Source: Ruminococcaceae bacterium R-25 (GTDB lineage: Bacteria > Bacillota > Clostridia > Saccharofermentanales > Saccharofermentanaceae). Taken from it: a stretch of DNA of 64,000 bases. How positions within the stretch are numbered: position 1 is the stretch's first letter; each line of letters starts with the position of its first letter. Shown here one piece after another: positions 51,603 to 59,977 of the stretch. A program made the position numbers and the translations under genes. The notes beneath the pieces are model-generated. The model did not search any database and had not been told where the DNA came from. It worked only from the letters and a program-made list of their open reading frames with translations. The stretch covers positions 62,001 to 126,000 of the forward strand of contig QGFZ01000002.1 in assembly GCA_003149065.1 (NCBI GenBank), written 5' to 3'.

Positions 51603-52669
51603 AAAGGAACATAAAAAAAAGGATCAGAACCAAGTTACCGGGAGTGTTTTTGTTATTACGCACATTAGATCGTGTAATACACAGAGATACTGTCTACATA
51701 CAAAGAGTATTGTCGATGTTTGATGATCCTCAGAATGAATATTTGGATATTAAGAAGAATGGCAGCAAGGATTACGGAAAAATAATATATGTGATAAGAG
51801 AGAACTCCAATCATGAAGGTTTTTGTGCAACTATCAGATTTGTCATTGGATTTCTGATCTATGCCCAAGAGCATGGTTTTGAACCGGTAATAAAACTAAC
51901 GGAAAACTATCTATATTATGATGAGCAAAAGAGTAAAGAAATCAGCAATCCCTGGGAATACTATTTTCAGGTTCCGGATAAAAGATATGATGAGAACGCC
52001 GCATTACATGTTTGTTATTCCAAGTACTATCATATGATGACTATTAAGGAATACCAGGGCTTGAATGCATATTCAAAAGAAAACTATTTTGATGAAAACC
52101 TGTTTCAGGCATGCTCTCCTATCATAAACAAGTACCTGGTCTTAAAGCCTGATATTGTCAGTGAGGCAGCAGGAATCTTAAAAAGAGCCAAAGACAACGG
52201 CAAAAGGATACTTGGTGTTCATTTCAGGGGAACAGACTTTAAGCAGGGGTATAATAAACATCCCGTATTTGTTGATACAGAGCAAATGTTAGGGGCTATT
52301 AAAAGGGCGACAGACTCAGGCCATTTTGATGCTGTTTTTCTTGCAACAGATGATGCTTCGTTTTGCGACAGGATCAGAGAAAATTTTGAAGACATTGAGT
52401 TATTACAGCATACAGATGTTTTTCGCAGTAACGGAGATACTTCTGTTGCCTTCATTGAAAGTGACAGAGAGTGCCATCATTATCTGCTGGGTTATGAAAT
52501 TGCAAGAGATATGTACACTTTAAGCTTATGCGACGGTTTGGTTGCCGGGAAATCATCTGTAAGCTACATAAGCAATCTTTATAAGCACAGCAGAAATGAA
52601 AACTATGAGTATATAGATATTATTGATAACGGGAACAATTTGAACGATAAGAACTCAAAGAGTGAATAA
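51599..52669 (+). CDS. Fucosyltransferase-like glycosyltransferase
   Basis: A 356-residue protein with the motif ILGVHFRGTDF (His208, Arg210) that marks the GT11/GT23/O-fucosyltransferase superfamily, where the Arg binds GDP-sugar. AVFLATDDASF and VAGKSSVSYISNLYK match the two later conserved regions of the fold. Transfer of a GDP-activated sugar, perhaps fucose, to the exported glycan is a reasonable inference; the donor is not proven. Sequence is AT-rich compared with the rest of the window. It begins inside the stop of the exporter ATPase (ATGA). Confidence 0.72.
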   Translation: MKRNIKKRIRTKLPGVFLLLRTLDRVIHRDTVYIQRVLSMFDDPQNEYLDIKKNGSKDYGKIIYVIRENSNHEGFCATIRFVIGFLIYAQEHGFEPVIKLTENYLYYDEQKSKEISNPWEYYFQVPDKRYDENAALHVCYSKYYHMMTIKEYQGLNAYSKENYFDENLFQACSPIINKYLVLKPDIVSEAAGILKRAKDNGKRILGVHFRGTDFKQGYNKHPVFVDTEQMLGAIKRATDSGHFDAVFLATDDASFCDRIRENFEDIELLQHTDVFRSNGDTSVAFIESDRECHHYLLGYEIARDMYTLSLCDGLVAGKSSVSYISNLYKHSRNENYEYIDIIDNGNNLNDKNSKSE

Positions 52670-52683
52670 GGAAAGAATAATCC

Positions 52684-54396
52684 ATGGACCTGAAAAATAA
52701 GCACATCGGGATAATTGGGATCGGAGACGATTGTCGCAAACTTGTTGAGGATTTTCGTTTTATTTTTTCCGACAAACTTAATATAGACAGCACTGCTGTA
52801 TATTTCAATGATGACAGCAATTATCGTTTTGATACCAATCACCCAACTGACTATCTTGTTTGTTGCACTTATGATCGGTCTGATGCTGCAAAGATTCTGA
52901 AAAGTCTGGACTTGACCTATAAGAAAGATTATTGCTTTGCGGATGATCTGTTTCCGTTACTTGATGATTGGAAGCATAGTAAGATTGCCTTCATAGCTTA
53001 TCCGGGCAATATGAAGGAATCGCTTAAATCAATAATTTTCGGATATGCTGCAAAGCACGGAAAGATCTTGTATGAAGACAAGCATAAAGACGTTTTGAAG
53101 GGGCGTTACGGAACCTTTTTGTCTTCAAGTGATAACGGGATGATACAAAGAATGGTTTATGCCTTATATCTGATTCCCGGCTTGTTTGAAGCACTGCCCC
53201 AGATCCGGGCAAGGAAGAATCATTATGAGAAATACAACCATATCTGCTTTTTCAATATTTCTGATGCCATAAGATATAAAAAAGACAATCCCTCTGCCGG
53301 CAATAAAGTAATTACCGTGGAAGAATTAAAAGCTCATTCGATGGCATCCCTGTATATGAGGGCAACTTATTTTGACAGAAGGCAGAATGGCTGTGCATGT
53401 GAGATTCCGTATAACACGTTATGGGTTGGAAAGTCTGGTACAACAAGGCTTTGTGACTGCCCTGATTATCTGAATATCAGCTGCGGAAATATAGGCGTTA
53501 CGGACACTTCAAAGATATGGAATTCTCCGCTTGCAAGAATAATCCGATTGTCTGTTGTAAATAACACCTACACGTTCTGTTCCAGAGAAGCGTGCGGAAT
53601 GCTTGCAGGGAAGAAGGATCAGTCAGCGTTGCTCGAACGCAAGGATCCAAAGATAACGGATCATCCGCTTAAGCTTAATTTTGCCAGTGATTATGCATGC
53701 AATCTTCATTGCCCTTCCTGCAGGAAAAATATTTATGCCAAGAATGATGAGAACGCGGCATTGGAGATCAGATCCTGTATAGATGATCTGACCGAAGCAG
53801 GCTGGCTTGATAATGCTCACACATTACTCGTAGGCGGCGGCGGAGAGGTTTTTCTCTCGGAGAATTATAAGAGGGTTTTGTATGAAGCCGGAGCTAAGAG
53901 GAAAAGTGTTGTCATAATGACAAACGGGACTCTTTTTACGCCTAAAGAGTGGGAGAAACTTGAAGGGAAATATGAAGACATAAGCTTTATGGTTTCCGTA
54001 GATGCTGCCACCAAGGAGACGTATGACAAGGTCAGATGCGGCGGAAATTTCGATCAGTTAATGGATAATATGAAATTCCTTTCGACGCTTCGGAAAGACA
54101 ATAAAGTTCATAATGTTACGGTAATAATGATCGTTCAGAAGGCCAATTACAAGGAAATACCGGATTTTATAAAATGGGCAAAAGACTTGGGATTTGATAA
54201 AGCAAATCTGTCTCATATAAGAAACTGGGGCACATTCAAAGACGGGTATTTTTATGAACATGTGTCGATGTTTGATAGGAATGGAAAAATGCAGCCTGAA
54301 CTCTCAGGTGTTCTGGAGAATCCGGTTTGCAATGATCCAATCGTAAGTATGAGTTGGCAAAAATCTGTTGACGGTCAGGGGAATGGAAATAAATGA
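52684..54396 (+). CDS. Radical SAM protein with internal SPASM-like Cys cluster and N-terminal Rossmann-like domain
   Basis: A 570-residue protein with three parts. Residues 1-130 begin IGIIGIGDDCRKLVE and look like a Rossmann-type nucleotide-binding domain. Residues about 235-320 hold a Cys cluster (CACEIP, LCDCPDY, ISCGNIG, CSREACG) like a SPASM domain, which binds extra Fe-S clusters. Residues about 330-560 are the radical SAM barrel with CNLHCPSC (Cys339, 343, 346) and LLVGGGGEVFLSENY. SPASM domains normally follow the barrel; here the Cys-rich part precedes it. Similar enzymes modify peptides or oxidise sugars and alcohols. In this operon a role in glycan modification is inferred. Confidence 0.82.
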   Translation: MDLKNKHIGIIGIGDDCRKLVEDFRFIFSDKLNIDSTAVYFNDDSNYRFDTNHPTDYLVCCTYDRSDAAKILKSLDLTYKKDYCFADDLFPLLDDWKHSKIAFIAYPGNMKESLKSIIFGYAAKHGKILYEDKHKDVLKGRYGTFLSSSDNGMIQRMVYALYLIPGLFEALPQIRARKNHYEKYNHICFFNISDAIRYKKDNPSAGNKVITVEELKAHSMASLYMRATYFDRRQNGCACEIPYNTLWVGKSGTTRLCDCPDYLNISCGNIGVTDTSKIWNSPLARIIRLSVVNNTYTFCSREACGMLAGKKDQSALLERKDPKITDHPLKLNFASDYACNLHCPSCRKNIYAKNDENAALEIRSCIDDLTEAGWLDNAHTLLVGGGGEVFLSENYKRVLYEAGAKRKSVVIMTNGTLFTPKEWEKLEGKYEDISFMVSVDAATKETYDKVRCGGNFDQLMDNMKFLSTLRKDNKVHNVTVIMIVQKANYKEIPDFIKWAKDLGFDKANLSHIRNWGTFKDGYFYEHVSMFDRNGKMQPELSGVLENPVCNDPIVSMSWQKSVDGQGNGNK

Positions 54397-54464
54397 TCTA
54401 CGAACTGGAAGATACAATTAAAGCAAAAAGCTTTTCGACGGTTGTATTGATGATATCTGTATGA
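54393..54464 (+). pseudogene. Relic of a GNAT acetyltransferase N-terminus
   Basis: The short frame starting at the ATG at 54393 reads MIYELEDTIKAKSF and then breaks. The intact gene at 58260 begins MVFELEDTSKAQKIFDG. After a one-base shift the relic continues KLFDG, restoring the match. So about 20 codons of a related gene's start survive between the radical SAM stop (overlapping it) and the ADA-like start. No further homology to that gene was seen downstream. Confidence 0.55.
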
Positions 54465-55441
54465 ACGAAGATTACGGTTTTATAGAGGCAATTAAGCAAG
54501 GCGATTTGGATCTGATCCGGAGCTTTCCGAAATCAGATCTGCATAACCATTTTGTTTTGGGCGGCTCAAGAGAATATATCTTTTCGAAAACGGGATATGA
54601 AATAGAATCCGTCACAGGCCCGCTTAATTCCATGAGTGAAATGGATGCCTGGAGCGCTAAATATATCGGAAACCGTTTTAACACCCCGGAAGGAAGAAAA
54701 CTCCTGATCGAAGCGACATTTGAACAGGCTAAAAGAGACGGGGTAACCGTACTTGAGATCGGCGAAGATGTTTGGGGGCTTAATGAGTATTTCAATAACG
54801 ATGTTGAAGAACTGATTGCTGCATTTAAAGAAGCTAACGATAGGGTCGCCCCTGAAATAGAACTGCGCCTGCAGATCGGCCTTTCGCGCCATTGTCCTAT
54901 CGATTATCTTGAGGAATGTTTAAAGCATTTTTGGGGTCATAAAGAATTCTATTCGATAGATCTTTATGGCGACGAGATGGCGCAGCCCATAGATAACTTC
55001 ATTCCCATTTACGAAAAGGCCGCAGATAACGGACTTGTTCTTAAGGCGCATGTCGGTGAATGGGGAACTGCCAAGGATATTGTTACTGCCGTTAACGTAC
55101 TGCACTTACAGGAAGTGCAGCATGGCATTGCTGCAGTCGAGGATGAGAGCGTCATTGATTTTCTTGTTGAGCGTAATATCCGACTGAACATTACACCGAC
55201 CAGTAATGTCCTTTTGGGACGTATATCCGATATGAAAAACCATCCGATAGGCGAGCTTTACCGCAAAGGCGTCAATGTGACAATCAATTCGGATGATGTT
55301 CTGATATTTGATTCTGACGTTTCCAAAGAGTATTTACGCTTGTATCAGTCAGGATGTCTGACCGCTGAGGAATTGAATGACATCCGCAAAAACGGATTGC
55401 GTACAGTTAATTTCCATTCCGCGGAAAATTGCCACAATTAG
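54461..55441 (+). CDS. Adenosine deaminase-like metal-dependent hydrolase
   Basis: A 326-residue TIM-barrel hydrolase of the ADA superfamily. Metal ligands in KSDLHNHF, substrate/active-site residues in AHVGEWG (His and Glu), the His in EVQHGIAAVED, and the Asp pair in INSDDVLIF are in the right order. ADA enzymes deaminate adenosine or related compounds. It is at the end of the glycan island, 64 bp after the radical SAM gene, with a poor ribosome binding site. A link to glycan chemistry or to nucleoside salvage cannot be decided. Confidence 0.78.
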   Translation: MNEDYGFIEAIKQGDLDLIRSFPKSDLHNHFVLGGSREYIFSKTGYEIESVTGPLNSMSEMDAWSAKYIGNRFNTPEGRKLLIEATFEQAKRDGVTVLEIGEDVWGLNEYFNNDVEELIAAFKEANDRVAPEIELRLQIGLSRHCPIDYLEECLKHFWGHKEFYSIDLYGDEMAQPIDNFIPIYEKAADNGLVLKAHVGEWGTAKDIVTAVNVLHLQEVQHGIAAVEDESVIDFLVERNIRLNITPTSNVLLGRISDMKNHPIGELYRKGVNVTINSDDVLIFDSDVSKEYLRLYQSGCLTAEELNDIRKNGLRTVNFHSAENCHN

Positions 55442-55456
55442 ATCTCCGTTATTAGG

Positions 55457-55507
55457 TTGACGATTGTCCACCATCGGTTTATATTGTGAGTGGACAGCTG
55501 TCCACCA
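55457..55507 (+). promoter_or_regulatory. Promoter and operators of the BlaI-type repressor
   Basis: TTGACG (55457-55462), a 17-bp spacer and TATATT (55480-55485) form a strong promoter. TGTCCACCA occurs inside the spacer (55465-55473) and again at 55499-55507. GTGGACAGCTGTCCAC (55490-55505) is a perfect 16-bp palindrome just after the -10. These fit repressor half-sites, so the operon is very likely autoregulated. Confidence 0.82.
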
Positions 55508-55531
55508 AAGGATAATTAGGAGAATTAGTTT

Positions 55532-55888
55532 ATGCGTTTAACAGATTCAGAATGGAAGATTGCAAATTGTCTGTGGAACAAAAATCCCATGACGATTTCA
55601 GAGATCACGAAAGAACTAAAAAGCAGCACAGGATGGACCAAATACACTGTCATCACGCTGCTTAAGAGAATGACAGAAAAAGGCGCAGTTACTTATGTTC
55701 AGGAAGGCCGGACCAAGATCTTTTCTCCTGCCATAGACAAGTCGGAAGCTGAGAACGAAGAAGTCTCATCGCTTCTGGACAAAGTCTATAACGGAAATGC
55801 AGGACTCTTGATCTCAAATCTGGTTACTTCAGAACGACTTTCCGAAGAACAGATCGAAGAATTAAGAAAACTATTCTTGGAGGACTAA
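55532..55888 (+). CDS. BlaI/MecI-family transcriptional repressor
   Basis: A 118-residue winged-helix repressor. LTDSEWKIANCLWNKNPMTISEITKEL and GWTKYTVITLLKRMTEKGAVTYVQEGR are classic BlaI/MecI sequence, and the C-terminal half provides dimerisation and the cleavage region. It binds palindromic DNA and is inactivated when the partner membrane protease is triggered. A 16-bp perfect palindrome and repeated half-sites sit over its promoter. The partner gene is 4 bp downstream. Confidence 0.95.
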   Translation: MRLTDSEWKIANCLWNKNPMTISEITKELKSSTGWTKYTVITLLKRMTEKGAVTYVQEGRTKIFSPAIDKSEAENEEVSSLLDKVYNGNAGLLISNLVTSERLSEEQIEELRKLFLED

Positions 55889-55892
55889 ACTC

Positions 55893-58094
55893 ATGCTGCG
55901 TTATATTATCGGAATATCGCTGATTTCTATCGGCGTAATCATTATCAGAGCCTTAGCAAGCGGAAAGATCCTTAAAAAGTACCAGTATGCGATATGGCTC
56001 ATCATCCCTATATGCATGATCTTGCTGCCTTTTATCAAGATCAATATTCCGGCAATGTCCGGGAATGCAGACACGAAGATATCTTCTGAAGAAGTGCCTG
56101 CTGATGTGACAAGGCGGGATATTCCGGAATACGTCATGGTTGACGGCGAAAAGATGGATCCCCAGAAGATCGGCGACCAGTATATGTATCACGATATGCT
56201 GAATGATCTTGATCTTGTTGCTGACCGTGAACATATGAGAGAGATCAAGGCTTCTGGAACTACTTCTTCTGCAGAAGCCGCAGGTACTGTTGCGCCTGCA
56301 GAAGATGACACTCCTTCCGGATTTACATGGCTTAAATATGTTTATATTTCTGTTACTGCTTTGCTCCTGATTGCTTTAGCAGCTTATAACATAGGCTTCA
56401 TTTCTTACTGCAGGCGCAAGAGAGAATATGTAGGCAGGGATCCTGAGAGCGGTCTTAAGATCTACAGCATAAGGCACAAGGGTGCACCTTTCCTTTTATT
56501 CAACAGCATCTATGTTGATAAGTCTTCAGAAAAGATAAGCAAATTCACCATTTGCCATGAAGCCTGCCACCATAAGCACGGAGACCATATCTGGGTATCT
56601 GTCAGATATCTTGTACTGATCCTTAACTGGTATAACCCGGTCATCTGGGCAGCATTCCTTTTGTCAGGACGTGACTGTGAACTGGCCTGTGATGAAGAGG
56701 TATTAAAAGTCTGCGGAAGGCATGCTTCAGCAGGATATGTGGAGACATTATTAGGTCTTTTGAAAAAGAGTTCCAAAGCCGGTTACGGATTTACTGTTTC
56801 AACGGGCATGAGCGGCGGATATAAGATGATGAAAAAGAGGATCTTAAACATTAAAAAGCCTGCCAAAAACAGCCGTAAAGCACTCGCATTAAGCATGGCA
56901 GCAGTCCTGATGATCTCCGGCTGTTCCATGATCGATCCTGCTATTACGGAAATCGGTATTGCGAGTTTAACAACCGCCAAAGAATCAGAGCCCATCGTTT
57001 CAGAGACTGAAGAAACTCCTGTTACAACTTCAAATACGGTTTCAGATATAACCTCAGAAGCAACCTCAGAAGCAACGGAAAATACTACGCCTACAACTGA
57101 GGAAGAAGACGTGGAAGAGATCGTCAATACTTTCCCTCAGTCTTACAAGAAAAAGATCGGTAACTGCACCTTTGATATAAGCAAACTGGACTGTCCTGAG
57201 GAGGTTGTTTTCCATAAGACGCAGGCAAAGAAGCTTGATGCCAAATACAGACAGTTTGTTATGGACACATTGAACGGCCGTCCTTATAAAGAGAACAAAG
57301 AAACAGAAGAGATATACTGCTTCGATGAAAACGATAAGTGGCTGTACTGTTTCAGTTCGGTAGACAGCAGCATCAGTTTTATCAAATACACAGTACCGTA
57401 TTTAGATTCGGTAACCCTTGATTTCGAGAGCGATAATTACAATCTTGATCTTTATACAAAACCTAAGACATTTGCATTTGGAACCGCGGAAGAGAGTTTT
57501 AATAAGGCCGCAGATATTTTCGGGAAATATGGAATAGACTTAAAAACGGGAACAACAGTGGATACGTACTATCTGGATCATGAGACTCTGTTAAAAGGAA
57601 CAGACATGTCAGATTCGTGGTGCAAAGAGGTTAAGGTCAGGAACTGGACTGCTGATGACGATGCTTATATGTTTGTCGTAAAGCAGAGTGTACAGGGAAT
57701 AACCGTATCGCCAATGGGCTGTTTCCTGTGGCCCGGATCCTTCCATGCGTTAAGTGATGTCTATACAGTAATCATCTATAACAAAGACGGTATTAATGTT
57801 GTCGAGGCATGGCAGGAATATTGCACCTATGAACAGTCTAAAGCCACAGAAAAACTGTTGTCATTTGACGAGATTGCCCAGAACGTATCCGATTATCTGG
57901 ATTACAAATCAGGAAGCTCCAAATGCACTGTTACAAAGGCTAAGCTATTTGCAACGCATGGTTATTCCAAAGATAAGAATGACGGCAAACCGGTTGAGCT
58001 TTACTGGGCAGTCTGGGTAAAAGAAAACAACAAACAATACGAGCTCAGGTTTAATGCGATAACCGGAGAAATAGCTCCCAGATTCATAGACTAA
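55893..58094 (+). CDS. M56 (BlaR1/MecR1-like) membrane protease with non-penicillin-binding sensor tail
   Basis: A 733-residue protein. The N-terminal M56 unit has membrane segments at about 2-17, 27-42, 147-168 and others, and the zinc protease motif HEACHHKHGDH (His222, Glu223, His226). A further membrane segment at about 330-348 ends in MISGC, resembling a lipobox. After a Ser/Thr/Glu-rich linker (about 365-410), a C-terminal domain of about 320 residues follows. The SxxK and other motifs of the beta-lactam sensor in BlaR1 are not seen, so the stimulus is probably different. It should cleave or trigger loss of the upstream repressor. Confidence 0.88.
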   Translation: MLRYIIGISLISIGVIIIRALASGKILKKYQYAIWLIIPICMILLPFIKINIPAMSGNADTKISSEEVPADVTRRDIPEYVMVDGEKMDPQKIGDQYMYHDMLNDLDLVADREHMREIKASGTTSSAEAAGTVAPAEDDTPSGFTWLKYVYISVTALLLIALAAYNIGFISYCRRKREYVGRDPESGLKIYSIRHKGAPFLLFNSIYVDKSSEKISKFTICHEACHHKHGDHIWVSVRYLVLILNWYNPVIWAAFLLSGRDCELACDEEVLKVCGRHASAGYVETLLGLLKKSSKAGYGFTVSTGMSGGYKMMKKRILNIKKPAKNSRKALALSMAAVLMISGCSMIDPAITEIGIASLTTAKESEPIVSETEETPVTTSNTVSDITSEATSEATENTTPTTEEEDVEEIVNTFPQSYKKKIGNCTFDISKLDCPEEVVFHKTQAKKLDAKYRQFVMDTLNGRPYKENKETEEIYCFDENDKWLYCFSSVDSSISFIKYTVPYLDSVTLDFESDNYNLDLYTKPKTFAFGTAEESFNKAADIFGKYGIDLKTGTTVDTYYLDHETLLKGTDMSDSWCKEVKVRNWTADDDAYMFVVKQSVQGITVSPMGCFLWPGSFHALSDVYTVIIYNKDGINVVEAWQEYCTYEQSKATEKLLSFDEIAQNVSDYLDYKSGSSKCTVTKAKLFATHGYSKDKNDGKPVELYWAVWVKENNKQYELRFNAITGEIAPRFID

Positions 58095-58178
58095 AAGGGG
58101 AGACAACAGGTTCAAAGCCATATATCTTCAGGATAACGGCAGATCCCTCAATCACGCCCGAACGGGGATTATGCTAAT

Positions 58179-58247
58179 ATGGATATAAAGGAGTATCTGG
58201 AGCCGGCATTCGGGAGAACAGCGAGGCAGGAAAAGATCCTCCTTTGA
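58179..58247 (+). CDS. Possible 22-residue leader peptide
   Basis: A short frame starts with ATG at 58179 (MDIKEYLEPAF) and ends with TGA at 58245-58247. That stop codon lies in the loop of the hairpin that hides the next gene's ribosome binding site. A GGGGA lies about ten bases upstream. A terminating ribosome here could open the hairpin. An alternative five-codon frame starts at 58171. Neither is proven to be translated. Confidence 0.4.
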   Translation: MDIKEYLEPAFGRTARQEKILL

Positions 58248-58256
58248 CGGGAGGAT
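58236..58256 (+). promoter_or_regulatory. Hairpin sequestering the ribosome binding site of 58260
   Basis: ATCCTCC (58236-58242) pairs perfectly with GGAGGAT (58250-58256), the ribosome binding site, around a 7-base loop. Confidence 0.65.
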
Positions 58257-58259
58257 AAT

Positions 58260-59021
58260 ATGGTATTTGAACTCGAAGACACATCCAAAGCTCAAAAGAT
58301 CTTCGACGGCTGGGAAGAGACGCTCATCTATTCCGCGCTCCAGAAAGTCATGGGCAAAATCTATGTAACCGATCTCGAAAACCCGGTATCAGCATTTGCT
58401 TTTACCGGTGTTTTCGGTTTTTACGCAGGCGAGCCTGATGAGGAACTGGTAAGGAATAAGCCTGACGGATTTGTAATAATGGTGCCTCAGAATAAAGCCT
58501 GGGCCGAACTGATCGAAAAGGTTTACCCGGGCGCCAATAAAGTCACCAGATATGCAATAAAGAAAGACACCAGTTTTGATGTCGAAGCGCTGAAGAAAAA
58601 TCTGGAGCTTTTGCCTGAAGGATACAAACTCAAAAACATCGATGACAAGCTCTATGATCTGTGCTGGGAAAACCCTGTAACGGCTGATTTTGTTGCTGTT
58701 TTCGGGAGCAAGGAAAGATATCTTGAATTAGGAAGAGGCGTCATGATCTTAAAGGACGGAAAGTTCGTCTCAGGAGCATCTTCCTATACCCGCTATAACG
58801 AAGGCATTGAGATCGAAGTCGACACGATAGAGTCCGAAAGAAGAAAGCATCTTGCGCTTGTCTCCTGCTCTGCCTTGATCTTAAGGTGTCTTGAAGAGGG
58901 CTTATACCCCAGTTGGGATGCGCACAACATGATGTCCGTACGACTGGCAGAGAAGCTCGGCTATGAATTTGACCACGAATATTTCGCGTATGAAGTTGCC
59001 AACAGTGAGAGAACACACTGA
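58260..59021 (+). CDS. GNAT-family acetyltransferase (two-lobed type)
   Basis: A 253-residue protein of the GNAT_acetyltran type (family recognised from memory). The first half (about 1-110) is a degenerate lobe. The second has FVSGASSYTRYNEGIEIEVDTIESERRKHLALVSCSAL followed by YPSWDAHNMMSVRLAEKLGYEFDHEY, which are the acetyl-CoA and C-terminal signatures. The substrate is unknown. Its ribosome binding site is in a 7-bp hairpin, and a possible leader peptide ends inside it, so translation may be regulated. It opens a dense run of small genes. Confidence 0.85.
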   Translation: MVFELEDTSKAQKIFDGWEETLIYSALQKVMGKIYVTDLENPVSAFAFTGVFGFYAGEPDEELVRNKPDGFVIMVPQNKAWAELIEKVYPGANKVTRYAIKKDTSFDVEALKKNLELLPEGYKLKNIDDKLYDLCWENPVTADFVAVFGSKERYLELGRGVMILKDGKFVSGASSYTRYNEGIEIEVDTIESERRKHLALVSCSALILRCLEEGLYPSWDAHNMMSVRLAEKLGYEFDHEYFAYEVANSERTH

Positions 59022-59030
59022 GAAGATCCC

Positions 59031-59525
59031 ATGAAAGAGCACATCATACATCCTATTCCGCCATTTTATGACAAGGATTCGAATATCCTTATCCTGGGCA
59101 GCTTTCCTTCGGTCAAATCCAGGGAGCAGATGTTCTTTTACGGCCATCCGCAGAACCGTTATTGGAAGGTGATAGCAGCTGTTTTCGAAGACAAAGTACC
59201 GTTAACCATCCCGGAGAAAAAAGCATTTTTGAAGAAGCATCATATCGCCATGTGGGATGTTATAGGATCCTGCGACATTACAGGATCTTCTGATTCGAGC
59301 ATCGAAAACGTGACAGCAAACGACATTTCGGTTATACTTAGCAGCTCTAAGGTGACGAGGATCTTCGTAAACGGTAAAACGGCTGAGAAGTTTTATAAGA
59401 AATATACCGAGCAAAAAACCGGTATTAAGGCCGTCTGCCTGCCGTCAACGAGTCCGGCAAATGCCGCATGGAATATTGAAAGACTTACAGGATATTGGAG
59501 CACAGCAATATTGCAGGAGAAATGA
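59031..59525 (+). CDS. DNA-deoxyinosine (hypoxanthine) glycosylase, UDG superfamily
   Basis: A 164-residue glycosylase. ILILGSFPSVKSRE at the start and CLPSTSPANAAW near the end are the two catalytic and base-flipping motifs of the family 6 type, with YGHPQNRYWKV and WDVIGSCDITGSSDSSI between. It removes hypoxanthine formed by deamination of adenine in DNA. The gene starts nine bases after the previous stop. Confidence 0.88.
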   Translation: MKEHIIHPIPPFYDKDSNILILGSFPSVKSREQMFFYGHPQNRYWKVIAAVFEDKVPLTIPEKKAFLKKHHIAMWDVIGSCDITGSSDSSIENVTANDISVILSSSKVTRIFVNGKTAEKFYKKYTEQKTGIKAVCLPSTSPANAAWNIERLTGYWSTAILQEK

Positions 59526-59527
59526 TC

Positions 59528-59971
59528 ATGAGAAAAATAATACCGGTTCTACTTTGTCTTTTTACGCTTATGGTTTTTTGCAGCTGCAATACTACAAAGG
59601 AGTCTGAGACTACTGCAACTACAGCTTGCGACAGAACGGTCACCATAATCAACCGCGTAAATGAAGCGAGCATCTGGGTATTGTCTGATACGGAAGCAAA
59701 CCGCAAAACGACCGTCTGGGGAACTCCGACCATCAAGACCGCAGTTGATGAGAGCTGCCAGGCGGGGATCGATAAGCCGGGCGACAACGGACTTTATATC
59801 TTCAGGATGATCGACACCGAAAAGATGTATTATTCATCGGATAATATCGCTCTTGAAGACGGCTGGACACTCGAGATAAAGCAGGAATCAACGCAAGTTT
59901 ACGTTATAGAAGTAACTGATAAAGACGGCAATTTGAATGCAACATATGAAGTGTTTGCCGCCAGTCTCTAA
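59528..59971 (+). CDS. Small lipoprotein of unknown function
   Basis: A 147-residue protein with a signal peptide ending in FCSC (Cys near residue 21). The body is beta-strand-rich with no motif recognised. The ATG at 59528 follows GGAGAAATGATC, two bases after the previous stop; a longer reading from 59495 lies within the previous gene. Confidence 0.7.
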   Translation: MRKIIPVLLCLFTLMVFCSCNTTKESETTATTACDRTVTIINRVNEASIWVLSDTEANRKTTVWGTPTIKTAVDESCQAGIDKPGDNGLYIFRMIDTEKMYYSSDNIALEDGWTLEIKQESTQVYVIEVTDKDGNLNATYEVFAASL

Positions 59972-59977
59972 AGGGAT

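Noticed and set aside
55893-58094. Beta-lactam resistance regulon
   Set aside because: No penicillin-binding sensor motif is seen and there is no beta-lactamase gene nearby; only the repressor-protease logic is shared.
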